Below are positions 32,301-43,262 of a stretch of DNA of 64,000 nucleotides, piece after piece (within the stretch, counting starts at the first letter, position 1; each line of letters opens with the position of its first letter). Position numbers and translations under genes: made by a program. Location of the stretch: the NCBI GenBank assembly GCA_963732005.1, contig CAVSXT010000003.1, positions 434,001 through 498,000 on the forward strand, in the 5' to 3' direction. This DNA comes from JASLEW01 sp963732005 (GTDB lineage Bacteria > Acidobacteriota > Thermoanaerobaculia > Multivoradales > UBA5704). The notes under the pieces are model-generated. The model was given only the letters and a program-made list of their open reading frames with translations, had not been told where the DNA came from and searched no databases.

Positions 32301-35300
32301 AGGTTGACCAGCGCGGCATGCTCGCGGTCGGCGGTCCGCAGCAGGGTGGCGCGGATCAACGGTCCGCGGGCGAGGTCGAAGGAGCGCCGGGCCTCCGCCG
32401 CGGCCAGGCGCTCGGCCTCGGCGCGGCTCCGGCCCTTGGCGAGCCCGGCGAGATCCACCAGCGGCACGGGGAACGGCGCGGGCAGCGCGATCACCTGCAG
32501 CGGACCGGACCGGACCGCACCGGGTGGGAGGCCGGGGCCGGCTTCGGCGAAAGTGGTGCGCAGCGCCTCGTGGCGGCGCGCCACCTCGGTCAGCGCGCCG
32601 GCCAGTGCCGCGGGAGCGAGCGCACCGCGCAGCTCGAGCAGGATGGGGACGTTGTAGACCGGGCTGCCGGGAAGCAGCTGGTCGAGGAACCAGAGCCGCT
32701 CCTGGGAGAACGAAGACGGGAACGCGAGCGCGCGGCAAGTGCCTCCGGCGCCGTCGGCACCGCCGGCCGGGCCTTCGGGGCGCGGCAGCGCCGGGATGGC
32801 GGTCGAGCGGGCGGCCTCCGGCCGCATCGCCCGCTCGATCTCGCCCGCCAGGTCGGCGAGGCCGGGATGCTCGAACAGGGTACGCACCGGCAGCTCCACG
32901 CCGAAGGCCGAGCGCAACCGCGCCAGCAAGCGAGTGGCGAGCAGCGAGTGTCCGCCGAGGGCGAAGAAGTCGTCGTACGCGGCGACCCGGTCGGTGGCCA
33001 GCAGCTCGCACCAGATGCCGGCGAGGAGCTGCTCGGCGGGTGTGCGCGGCGCCCTGCCGGCGGCGGTCCGGGCCGGGGCGATGCGGGCCAGAGCCTGGCG
33101 GTCCAGCTTGCCGTTGGCGGTCAACGGCAGCGCCGGCAGCACCACGTAAGCTGCCGGCAGCATGGGCTCCGGCAGGCGCTCGACGAGGAACCGCCTGAGC
33201 TCGGCGGCGCTGGGCACGGTGTGTTCCGGGGTCGCCGGGGTCGCCGTTGGCACCGCGGCCGTCAGGTAGGCCACCAGGCGTTGCTCGCCCGGCCCCTCCT
33301 GCCGCGGTATGACAGCGGCGGCGGCGATCGCCGGATGGGCGGCGAGAGCCGCCTCGATCTCTCCCGGCTCGATGCGGAAGCCGCGCAGCTTGATCTGGCG
33401 GTCGATCCGGCCCAGGAACGCGAGATCGCCGCCCGGGCGGCGACGCACCAGGTCTCCCGTCCGGTAGAGCCGGCTGCCGGCGTCACCGCGGGCGTCGCCG
33501 AAGGGATCGGGCACGAACCTCTCGGCGGTGAGCTCGGGCCGGCCCAGGTAGCCGCGGGCCAGACCGGCGCCGCCCAGATACAGCTCGCCGGCGGCCCCGA
33601 CCGGCAGCAGCTCGCGGCGGGAGCCCAGGACATAGGCCGTCGTGCCGGCGACGGGGTGGCCGATCGCCGGGGCTTCCGGGCGGCCGGCGGCAACGATGGC
33701 GAAGGTGGAGTAGGTGGTGTCCTCCGAGGGTCCGTAGAGGTTGAGCACCCGGCCCACCGTCCCCATGGCTTGGAGATCGTCGACCAGCGACCGCGGCAAC
33801 GGCTCGCCCGCCAGATTGACGGTGCGCACGCTCGGCGGCACGGCGCGCAGCCGCACCAGCTCGGCCATGGCCGAGGGCACCGTGTTGACCAGGGTCACCT
33901 GCTCGCGGCCGGCAACGCCGGGCAGCTCCAGGGCGTTGGCGGCCAGCAGGATCCGGCCGCCCCAGGCAAGCGGCGAGAACAGCTCGAAGACCGACAGGTC
34001 GAAGCAGATCGAGGTCGAGGCGAGGACGCAGGCCAGGTCCGCCGGCGGGAACACCTCGCGCGCCCAGCGCAGCAGAGTCCAGACGCTGCCGTGAGTGATG
34101 CCCACTCCCTTTGGCAGGCCGGTCGAGCCGGAGGTGTAGATCACGTAGGCCAGATGGCGCGGGTCGAGGACGAAACTCTCAGCGCCGAGGGGGAGCGGGA
34201 GTCCCCTGCCGGCGTCGTCACCGGCCCCGTAGCGATCGAGATCGACGACGTGGGCGGGGCGGGACGGCAAGCTCGCGGCCCACCGCTCCTGGGTGAGCAG
34301 CACGACGGCTGCCGAATCCGCGAAGAGGTAGGCCAGCCGCTCCGGCGGGTAGGTGGGATCGAGCGGGACGTAGGCGCCGCCGGCCCGCAGGATCGCCAGC
34401 ATCCCCACCACCAGGGCCGGCGAGCGCTCGGCGCAGATCGCCACCCGCACCTCCGGTCCGACACCCAACCGGCGGAGGTGGTGGGCCAGATGGCCGCTGC
34501 GTCGGGCCAGCTCGCTGTAGGTCAGGCTCTCCCCCGAGGCCTGCAGGGCGATCCGCTCGGGAGTGTGTTCGGCCTGGGCCGCGAACAGCTCGTGGAGCGG
34601 GCGCCAATCTTCCCAGTCGCCCCAGTCGCCCCGGTCGCCCCATCCTGCCTCCCGGCCGGCCGCCGCACCGAGAGCGCCCTCGTTCCATTCGATCGCGAGC
34701 TGCTGGCGCTCGGCGGCGCTGAGCAGCGGCAGCCGGGAGAGCCGCGATCCCGGATCGGACGCAAGTCCGACGAGCAGGGTCTCGAAGTGGCCGAGGAGGC
34801 GCTCGACCGTCGCCAGGTCGAACAGGGCGGTGTCGAGCTCGGCGGTGGCGCGCAGGCGCGGTCCAAGGTGTCCCACCAGCAGGGTGAGGTCGAACTTGGC
34901 GGTGCCGGTGGCGAGATCCCTGGGGGTGAGCGTCACCTCGCCCAACCGGCAGGCATCGAGCGGCACGTTCTGCTCGACCAGCAGCACCGAGACCAGCGCC
35001 GGGCGCGACAGATCGCGCTGCACGTGCAGGTCCTCGATCAGGCGCTCGAACGGCAGGTCCTGGTGCGCATAGGCGCCGAGGCAGGTCTCCCGCACCCGCG
35101 CCAGCAACTCTGCCGCCGTCGGGTCGCCGGCGAGCTCGCCGCGCAACGCGAGGGTGTTGACGAACAACCCGATCAGCCCCTCGGTCTCCGGCCGCGGGCG
35201 GTTGGCGATCGGCGAGCCCACCAGCACGTCGTCCTGGCCCGAGAGCCGCCCGAGCAGAGTCTGGAACGCCGCCAGCAGCACCATGAAGGGGGTCACGGCT

Positions 35301-38300
35301 TGGCGGCGGGCGGCAGCCGCCAGCTCGGCGGAAAGCTCCGGGGAGAACAGGTGCGCGACCTGCGCGCCGCGGAAGCTCTGGACCGCCGGGCGAGGCCGGT
35401 CGACCGGCAGATCGAGCGCCGCCGGCGCGGCGGCCAGCCGCCGACGCCAGTAGCGCAGCTGGCTCTCGAGCACCTCGCCGGTGAGCCAGGAGCGCTGCCA
35501 GACCGCGAAGTCCGCGTACTGGATCGGCAGCGCCGGCAATGCCGGAAACACCGGGAACACCGGGAATGCCGGCGGCGGCGACGGACCGGCCGGGGCGAGC
35601 ACCCGGTAGAGGACCGCGAGCTCGGCGAGGAGCACTCCCATCGACGCGCCGTCGCAGATGATGTGGTGGAGGCTGACCAGCGCCGCATGCTGGTGCGCGG
35701 CGGTCCGCAGCAGGGTGCCCCGGATCAACGGTCCGCGTGCGAGATCGAAGGGGCGGCGAGCCTCCGCCACGGCCAGGCGCTCGGCCTCGGTGCGGCGCCG
35801 GGGCTCGGCGAGCCCGGTGAGGTCCACCAGTGGCAGGGGGAACGGCGCGGGCGGCGCGATCACCTGCAGCGGGCCCGATTGGACGAGACGGGAGGGGCCG
35901 ACCTCGGCGAAGGTGGTGCGCAGCGCCTCGTGGCGGCGCGCCACCTCGGTCAGCGCGCCGGCCAGGGCGGCGGGAGCGAGCGGACCGCGCAGCTCGAGCA
36001 GGATCGGGACGTTGTAGGCCGGGCTACCGGCAAGCAGCCGGTCGAGGAACCAGAGCCGCTCCTGGGAGAACGAGGACGGGAGCTCGAGCCGGCAGGTGGC
36101 GCCTCCGGCCTTGGCGGCCGGGCGCGGCAGCGCCGGGATGGCGGGATGGCGGGCGGCCGCCGGCTGCATCGCCCGCTCGATCTCGCCGGCCAGGTCGGCG
36201 AGGCAAGGGTGCTCGAACAGGGAGCGCACCGGCAGCTCCACGCCGAAGGCCTCGCGTAGCCGCGCCAGCAGGCGGGTGGCGAGCAGCGAGTGTCCGCCGA
36301 GGGCGAAGAAATCGTCGTCCGCGGCGACGCGATCGGCGGCCAGCAGCTCGCACCAGAGACCGGCCAGGAGCTGCTCGGCGGGCGTGCGCGGCGCCCTGCC
36401 GGTGGCCGCGTCCCGGGCCGGGGCGATGCGCGCCAGGGCCTGGCGGTCCAGCTTGCCGTTGGCGGTCAGCGGCAGCGCCGGCAGCACCACGTAGGCCGCC
36501 GGCAGCATGGGCTCCGGCAGCCGCTCGGCGAGGAATCTCCTGAGCTCGGTGGCGGTGGGCACGGTCGCGGGCGCCGCGGCCGTCAGGTAGGCCACCAGGC
36601 GCTGATCGGCCGGCCCCTCCTGCCGCAGCACGGCGACGGCGGCGGCGACCGCCGGATGGGCGGCGAGGGCCGCCTCGATCTCTCCCGGCTCGATGCGGAA
36701 GCCGCGCAGCTTGATCTGGCGGTCGCAGCGGCCGAGGAACTCGATGACGCCGTCCGGCAGGCAGCGCGCCAGGTCGCCGGTGCGGTAGAGCCGGCCGCCG
36801 GCCTCGCCGCGGCTGCCGCCGAAGGGATCGGGCACGAACCGTTCCGCGGTGAGCTCGGGCCTGCCGACGTAGGCGCGGGCGAGGCTGGCGCCGCCGACGT
36901 GGAGCTCGCCGGCCACCCCGAGCGGGAGCAGGCGCAGGCCGCGGTCGAGCACGTAGGTCTGGACGTTGGCAATGGGACGTCCGATGGCGGGATCGGCGGC
37001 GGCGCCGCCGGCCACCCGGCCGCAGGTGGCCACGACGCTGTTCTCGGTCGGGCCGTAGCAGTTGAACGGTGCAGCCGGCAGTGCCGTGAGGGCGTGGCCG
37101 TGCAACCGGTCGCCGCCGGTCAATAGCACCCGTAGCGCCAGCTGCCGGGGCCAGGGCGCCACGAGCGCCGCTGCCTCGGCAAGCGGGGTGGGCAGGAAGC
37201 ACAGTTCGATGCCCTCGGCGGCCAACCAGCGCACCAGCCACGGCGGGTCGGCGACGACCGCCGCGGGAACGACGTGGAGCGTCGCCCCTGCGGTCAGGCA
37301 CGACCAGATCTCCCACGCCGAGGCGTCGAAGCCCATGCCGGCGAGCTGGGTGGTGTGCTCTGCCGGGCGCAACCCGAAGCGCTCGCGGTGCCAGGCCACC
37401 AGGTTGGCCGCTCCGCGGTGCTCGATCGCCACTCCCTTGGGCTGACCCGTCGAGCCCGAGGTGTAGATGACGTAGGCGAGGTTTTCGGGATGGGCCGCCA
37501 CCGCCGCCGGCAGGCTGCCGCCGCCGGCAGGCTGCTGCCGGTCCGCCGCGGCGTCGCCGAAAAAGACCAGCCGCACCGCGGCAGCGGACAGGCGGTCGCC
37601 CAGGTCCTGCCGGGTCAGCACCACCCCGACGCCGGCGTCGGCGATCATGAAGGCGAGCCGTTCGCGCGGCAGGGCCGGGTCCAGCGCCAGGTAGGCGGCT
37701 CCGGCCGTGAGCACACCCAGCATGGACACCACCATCTCCGGCGAGCGCTCGAAGCAAACGCCGACCACGGTCTCTGGGCCGACTCCGCCACCGACGCCGG
37801 CACCGACTCCAACCTCGCGGAGCCGGCGCGCCAGGCGGGCTGCCCTATGGCCGAGCTCGCCGTAGGTGAGGCTCTCCCGGCCATGGACCACTGCCACGCA
37901 CTCGGGCCGCAACGCCGCCTGGCGATTGCAGAGCTGATGGAGGCAGAGGGCGCGAGAGTCGACGGCGAGAGTGTCGTTCCACTCCGCGATCAGCTGCTGG
38001 CGCTCGGCCGCCGCCAGCAGGGGCAGCGCCGACAGGCGCCGGTCGGGATCGGCGACCGCCGCCGCGAGCAGCCGCACGTAGCGGCCGGCAAAGCGCTGGA
38101 TGGTGGTGGCGTCGAAAAGGTCGGTCGCGTACTCGACCCCGCCATACAGGTGTCCGCCGCCGCCGGCGCCGTCCTCCTCGAACGCGAGCATCAGGTCGAA
38201 CTTCGCCGTGCCGCTGGTGACCGGCAGCAGCGACAACGCCAGGCCGGGCAGCGCCGGCACCGGCGGCGGGGCGTTCTGCAGGGCGAACATCACCTGGACC

Positions 38301-39520
38301 AGGGGTGGGCGAGAGAGATCGCGCTCGGGCCGCAGCTCCTCGACCAGCCGCTCGAACGGCAGCTCCTGATGGTCATAGGCGGCGAGCGATCCTTCCCTCA
38401 CCCTGGCGAGCAGGTCGCGGAACGACGGGTCGGCCGAGAGATCGGCGCGCAGGACCAGGGTGTTGACGAAGAGGCCCACCAGCTCTTCGACCTCCGGCCG
38501 CGGACGGTTGGCCACGGGTGAGCCGACGAGCAGGTCCTCCTCGCCGGTGGTGCGCAGCAGCAGCGCCTGGAAGGCCGCGAGCAGGGTCATGAAGAGAGTC
38601 GCGCCGTGGCTTCTGGAGAGCGCCCCGAGCGCGCTCGACAACGCTGCCGTGAGGGTGACCTCCCGGGTCGCTCCGCGATGGCTCTGCACCGCCGGCCGCG
38701 GCCGATCGAGGGGGAGGTCGAGATGGGTGGGGGCCGCCGCCAGCCGCTCGCGCCAGTAGGCGAGCTGCCGCTCGGCGACGCCGCTCGTCAGCCGCCGCCG
38801 CTGCCAGGCGGCATAGTCGGCGTACTGCACCGGCAGGTCCGGAAGCGGCGGCCGCCGGCCGGCCAGGGCCGCGCCGTAGAGGGCGGCGAGATCGCGCAGG
38901 AAGATCCCCATCGACCAGCCGTCGGAGACGATGTGATGCAGGGTGAAGACGACGATGTGCTCGGTATCCTCTTCGGGCTTCTCGCCGCGCCGGGCCGGGC
39001 CGGCGCGCAGCAGGACGGTGCGCAGCAACGGACCGCACGCCAGATCGAACGGGCGGCGCGCCGCGGCCGCGGCCAGTGCCAGCGCCTCGGCGCGGCGCGC
39101 CGGCTCGGGAATCGCGCCGAGGTCGATCTGCGGCAGGAAGCGATCCGGCTCGGGCGCGATCACCTGCACCGGCTGGCCGGTCTCCTCGCGGAAGGTGGTG
39201 CGCAAGCTCTCGTGCCGGCGTGCCAGCGCCGCCAGCGCGGCGGCGAACGCTCCCGGCAGGAGGCGCCCGGCGAGGCGCATGGCGGCAGGCATGGTGTAGA
39301 CCGCGCTGCCGGGTTCCAGCCGGTCCAGGAACCAGAGCCGTTCCTGGGCGAAGGAGAGCCGCGGCGCCTGCCGGCGGTCCTCACGGCGGATGGGCTCGGC
39401 CGGCGGCGCCGCCCCGCGGGCGGCGTCGACGCGGGTGGCCAGCGCTGCCAGCGCCGGCGCCTCGAACAGGCTGCGCACCGGCAGCTCGACGCCGGCCAGG
39501 TCGCGCACCCGCGCGATCAC
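29366..39520 (-). CDS. NRPS, 3' part of a frameshifted gene: (T)-C-A-T-C-A-T-C-A-T
   Basis: As an open frame from a GTG at 39520 it begins in the middle of a T domain, so this is not a natural start: the frame is continuous with the NRPS frame upstream once one extra base near 39605 is removed. Centres from 39520: C 194 (HHIVSDG), A 687 (code D-A-W-F-L-G-C-V-V, Leu-like), T 1073, C 1285 (HHIICDG), A 1795 (D-L-F-N-N-A-L-T-Y, the Ala code), T 2192, C 2410 (HHVICDG), A 2910 (D-V-W-H-V-S-L-V-D, Ser-like), T 3303 (LGGTSL). The last carrier differs from the LGGHSL of the others, perhaps because it hands the chain to a ketosynthase. No epimerase domain is present. The TGA overlaps the TTG start of the PKS/NRPS gene, so the two are coupled. 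Confidence 0.9.
31350..33600 (-). repeat. Near-duplicate A(C-term)-T-C segment, second copy at about 34700-36950
   Basis: Reading both blocks side by side, the DNA for the C domain (around 31780-32010 versus 35140-35370), the T domain (32840-33060 versus 36180-36420) and the A-domain C-terminal part (33060-33600 versus 36420-36950) is almost the same apart from scattered substitutions, far closer than the other modules. This indicates recent intragenic duplication or gene conversion. Boundaries are estimated by eye. Confidence 0.7.
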
Positions 39521-39566
39521 CCGGGCGGCCAGCAGCGAGTGGCCGCCCAGAGCGAAGAAGTCGTCG

Positions 39567-42500
39567 TCAGGGGCGACGCGCGGTATCCCCAGCAGCTCGC
39601 TCCAGGATACCGGCCAGCAGCTCCTCGGTCGGCGTCCGCATGGCGACCCGCCTGGCCAGGTCGGCGGGCGTGGACGCCGGGTCCGGGAAGGCCCGCGCCA
39701 TGGCGGCCAGGGCGCGGCGGTCGAGCTTGCCGTTGGGCGTACGGGGCATGACGGCCAGCGGCACGATCTCGGCGGGCACCATGAACTCGGGCAGCCGGGA
39801 CCGGAGGTGGTCGCGCAACGCGGCAGGGTCGAAAACCGCGCCGGCCGCCGATGGCGCCGGCACGACGAACGCCGCCAGACTGTGGTCTCCGGGGCGCACC
39901 ACCACCGCCGCCTCCGCCACCGCCGGGCGGGCGGTGAGCGCCGCCTCGATCTCTCCCGGCTCGATGCGGAAACCGCGCACCTTCACCTGCTGGTCGAGCC
40001 GCCCCAGGAACTCGAGATCGCCGTCCGCGCGGCGGCGCACCAGGTCTCCGGTCCGGTAGAGTCGGCTGCCCGGCGGCGCGCCGCGCCCGCCGGCGGGCGC
40101 GGGCACGAACCGCTCGGCGGTGAGGTCCGGGCGGCCGAGGTAGCCGCGGGCCAGGCCCGCGCCGCCCAGGTACAGCTCGCCGGTGGCGCCGATCGGCAAC
40201 GGCTCGCGGCCGGCGCCCAGGACATGGGCCGTGGCACCGGCGACGGGCCGGCCGATGGCCGGGGCCAGCGCCGCACCGGCGGCGCCGCTCGCCGTCGTCG
40301 AGTTGGCTGAGTTGGCCGAGCTGGCTGAACGGGATGAAAACACCGCGCAGGTCGAGTAGGTCGTGTCCTCCGATGGGCCGTAGAGGTTCAACACGCGCCG
40401 CACGGTGCCGGTGGCCAGCAGGTCCTCGACCAGCGACCGCGGCAGCGGCTCGCCCGCCAGGTTGACGGTGCGCGCGCTCGCGGGCACGGCGCGCAGCCGC
40501 AGCAGCTCCGCCATCGCCGAGGGGACCGTGTTGATCAGGGTCACCTGCCACCCGCCGGGCAGGTCCGCGAGCGCCAGGGTGTCGTCGGCCAGCACCACCT
40601 GCCCACCCCAGGCGAGCGGCGCGAACAGCTCGAAGACCGAGAGATCGAAGCAGATCGAGGTGGCGGCGAGGACGGCCGCCAGGTCCGCCGGCGGGAACCG
40701 CTCCCGCGCCCAGCGCAGCAACTCCCAGGCGCTGCCATGCGTGATCCCCACCCCCTTCGGCCGGCCGGTCGAACCGGAGGTATAGATCACGTAGGCCAGG
40801 TTCTCCGGTTGCAGCCGGAGAGCGGCCGGAACCGGCGGCTCGGTTGGCTCGAAGCAGTCGAGGTCCACCCAGCAGGCGCCGTGGAAGGATGGCAGGCCGG
40901 CGGCCAGCTGCCGTTCGCCGACCAGGACGGCAGCCGCGGAGTCCGCGAGCAGGTAGGCGAGCCGCTCGCGCGGATAGGCGGGATCAAGCGGGACATAGGC
41001 GCCGCCGGCCTTCAAGATCCCGAGCAGGCCCACCACCAGGACCGGCGAGCGCCGCGCGCAGATGCCCACCCGCACCTCGGGTCCCACCCCCAGCTGCCGC
41101 AGGTGGGCCGCCAGGCGCGCGGCGCGGCGGTCCAGCTCGAGATAGGTCAAGCTCTCGGTGGCCGCCGTCAGGGCGACCCGGTCGGGGGCAAGCCCGGCCT
41201 GCGCCTCGAACAGCTCGTGGAGCGGGCGAGGCTCCCCCCAGGCCGCCGCGCCCTCGCCGCCGGCCAGGGTGCGGGCGGCGTTCCATTCGACTTCCAGCTG
41301 CTGGCTCTCGGCGGCGCTGAGCAGCGGCAGCTGGGAGAGCCGCAGCGCGGGATGGGCCGCGAGCCCGGCGATGCCGCCGAGCATGATCGCGAACTGCCCG
41401 AGCGTGCGCTCCATCGTCGCCGCGTCGAACAGGTCCGGGTTGTACTGCAGGGACGCCCCGAGCCTGGTGCGCTCGTCGAGCTCCGCCATCATCAAGGTGA
41501 GGTCGAGTTGCGTGCGCCGGGTCGCGAAGCGGCGGGACTCGACGGCCACCCCGCCGAGATCGATCGTCGCTCCCGCGGCGCCCAACGCGAAGGCGCCCAG
41601 CGGTTCTTCCTCGGGCCGTTGCGCCCGCTGGAGCACGAACATGACTTGCAGGAGCGGCGGCCGGCTGGGGTCGCGGACCGGCTGCAGTCTCTCGACCAGC
41701 AGCGACAGCGGAAGCTCCTGATGGTCGAGAGCGCCCAGCACCGCCGTCCGCGTCTGCTCGATCAGCGCCGCCGCCGTCGGATCCCCGCCGAGGTCGCTCC
41801 GCAAGGCGACCGGGTTGACGAAGTAGCCGACCACCCCGATCCACTCCGCGCCCCTCCGGCCTGCCGTCGGCGAGCCCACCACCAGGTCCCGCTGTCCCGT
41901 CAAGCGGTGCAACAGGGCCTGGAAGGCGGCCAGCAGGACGGTGTAGACGGTCGCGCCGTGCGCCCGCGCCAGGGCGGCGATCGCCATGCCGAGGGCCGGC
42001 GGCAGCAGCGCCGTCCGCGCCGCTCCGCGGTAGGTCTGGATCGCCGGCCGTGGGCGGTCGAGCGGCAAATCGAGGCCCGGCAGCTCGCCGCCGAGCCGCT
42101 GCAGCCAGTAGGACCACAGCCGCTCCGCGGCCGGGCCGGCGAGCCGGCTCGCCTGGTCGGCGACGAAGTCGCGGTAGTCACGGTGGCCGGCGGGGTGCAG
42201 CCTGATCGGCGGGAAGGCCGGCGCCATGCCCGCCGCCCGCGACCGGTACAGCTCGCCCAGCTCGCGCACCAGGACGGCCAGCGACCAGAAATCGGCGATC
42301 AGGTGATGGATCGCGAACAGCAGCACCTGCTCGCCCTGCGGTCGCAGGAAGTGGCCCAGACGGACGAGCGGCCCGCGTTCGAGATCGAACGGACGGTAGG
42401 CCGCGGCAACCAGACGCGCTTCCAGGCGCTCGGCGCTCCAACCACGAGCGTCCTCCACGAACCACTCCGGAGGAAGGCGGGACTGGAGGCGCTGCACCGG

Positions 42501-43097
42501 CTCGCCGGCGGCTTCGGCGAAAGTGGTGCGGAGCGCTGGGTGGCGCCTGGTCAGGTCCGCCAGGGCGCGGGCCAGCGCGTCCGGATCCAGCCCGCCGCGC
42601 ACCCGGGCGGTGGCCACGATCTGATTGACCGCGCCCCCCGGCGCCAGTCGTTCCAGGAACCACAAAGCTCTCTGACCATGGGACAGCGGCGACGCGTCGC
42701 CACGTCCGGCCGCGGTGGCGGCGGAGGAAATTGCGCTGGTGGAGGCCGTCTCGACGGCGGTCGGCGCGCCGGCCGCGGCCAGTGCCGAAGCGGCGATCGA
42801 ATTCAGGCTGGCGCCGTCCAGCAGCTCCGCCAGCGGCACCTCGACCCCGAGCTCGGACGACAGGCTGCCCGCGAGCTCGATCGCCGCCAGCGAGTCGAGC
42901 CCGAGAGCGGTGAGCGGCCGCTGCGGATCGATCGCCGCGATCTCTGCCGCGGGCAGGCGCAGGGCGCACCCGGCCCGCTTGGCAAGCCAGCAGACAAGGT
43001 ACCCATTTCGCTCTCCCGGTGGCAGCGCGAGCAGCGATTCGTTCAAATTCGTCGTCATCATGGCCGCCAGCCGGATCGGGTTCCGGTCGTCGGCCAT
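39567..43097 (-). CDS. NRPS, 5' part of a frameshifted gene: ACP-C-A-(T)
   Basis: This is the first part of the assembly line. Residues about 30-110 form a carrier with LGLDSLAAIEL (D before the phosphopantetheinyl Ser, ACP-like rather than the LGGHSL of peptidyl carriers) and no A or loading domain precedes it, so it probably receives a starter acyl chain in trans. A C domain follows (about 133-560; HHLIADF, with F in place of the usual G after the Asp), then an A domain (about 600-1125; YTSGSTGRPKG near 775) whose code reads D-L-F-N-N-A-L-T-Y, the known Ala code, and the first half of a T domain. The frame breaks at about residue 1164. ATGs at 43061 and 43058 are alternative starts; none has a strong ribosome binding site. 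The gene follows the MFS exporter by 165 bases. Confidence 0.88.
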   Translation of the reverse strand: MADDRNPIRLAAMMTTNLNESLLALPPGERNGYLVCWLAKRAGCALRLPAAEIAAIDPQRPLTALGLDSLAAIELAGSLSSELGVEVPLAELLDGASLNSIAASALAAAGAPTAVETASTSAISSAATAAGRGDASPLSHGQRALWFLERLAPGGAVNQIVATARVRGGLDPDALARALADLTRRHPALRTTFAEAAGEPVQRLQSRLPPEWFVEDARGWSAERLEARLVAAAYRPFDLERGPLVRLGHFLRPQGEQVLLFAIHHLIADFWSLAVLVRELGELYRSRAAGMAPAFPPIRLHPAGHRDYRDFVADQASRLAGPAAERLWSYWLQRLGGELPGLDLPLDRPRPAIQTYRGAARTALLPPALGMAIAALARAHGATVYTVLLAAFQALLHRLTGQRDLVVGSPTAGRRGAEWIGVVGYFVNPVALRSDLGGDPTAAALIEQTRTAVLGALDHQELPLSLLVERLQPVRDPSRPPLLQVMFVLQRAQRPEEEPLGAFALGAAGATIDLGGVAVESRRFATRRTQLDLTLMMAELDERTRLGASLQYNPDLFDAATMERTLGQFAIMLGGIAGLAAHPALRLSQLPLLSAAESQQLEVEWNAARTLAGGEGAAAWGEPRPLHELFEAQAGLAPDRVALTAATESLTYLELDRRAARLAAHLRQLGVGPEVRVGICARRSPVLVVGLLGILKAGGAYVPLDPAYPRERLAYLLADSAAAVLVGERQLAAGLPSFHGACWVDLDCFEPTEPPVPAALRLQPENLAYVIYTSGSTGRPKGVGITHGSAWELLRWARERFPPADLAAVLAATSICFDLSVFELFAPLAWGGQVVLADDTLALADLPGGWQVTLINTVPSAMAELLRLRAVPASARTVNLAGEPLPRSLVEDLLATGTVRRVLNLYGPSEDTTYSTCAVFSSRSASSANSANSTTASGAAGAALAPAIGRPVAGATAHVLGAGREPLPIGATGELYLGGAGLARGYLGRPDLTAERFVPAPAGGRGAPPGSRLYRTGDLVRRRADGDLEFLGRLDQQVKVRGFRIEPGEIEAALTARPAVAEAAVVVRPGDHSLAAFVVPAPSAAGAVFDPAALRDHLRSRLPEFMVPAEIVPLAVMPRTPNGKLDRRALAAMARAFPDPASTPADLARRVAMRTPTEELLAGILERAAGDTARRP
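39604..39607 (-). other. Single-base insertion splitting the NRPS within a T domain
   Basis: On the coding strand the T domain reads TPTEELLAGI and then needs WSELLGIPRVAPDDDFF before LGGHSL. The DNA is ATC-C-TGG-AGC: one extra C (GG on the plus strand at 39605-39606) shifts the frame and gives a stop at 39567. Removing one base gives 13731 bases from 43097 to 29366, an exact multiple of three, encoding about 4576 residues. A sequencing or assembly indel is the simplest cause; a true mutation would abolish the pathway. Confidence 0.85.
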
Positions 43098-43186
43098 CGG
43101 CCCGCGAGATCGGATTCCTTCTGGCGCTCGCCCGAAAATTGATACGAAGGCGGCGAGTGATCCCTCGCGGCGAGGGTAACCCAGCT

Positions 43187-43215
43187 TGCTACGTCGCGCA
43201 AGGGCGATGCGTCAA
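43187..43215 (-). promoter_or_regulatory. Possible sigma-70-like promoter for the NRPS operon
   Basis: On the minus strand TTGACG (43210-43215) is followed after 17 bases by GTAGCA (43187-43192), in a locally A/T-rich gap ahead of the NRPS. The -10 is weak. A perfect CCCTCG/CGAGGG hairpin at 43162-43176 lies just downstream in the presumed leader. The promoter would allow expression apart from the MFS gene. Confidence 0.3.
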
Positions 43216-43262
43216 AAGTAATTGCACACCTCTCTTCGTTCTATTGTATTCATTGATTTGAT

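Noticed and set aside
29370..33011. Upstream extension of the PKS/NRPS frame into the preceding NRPS gene
   Set aside because: The extension translates the NRPS DNA in the wrong frame (Arg/Pro/Ala-rich); the KS domain begins right after the TTG at 29369.
37880..39500. An independent start for the second NRPS frame at 39520
   Set aside because: The GTG lies in the middle of a T domain after LGGHSL; the correct reading is continuation from the upstream frame.
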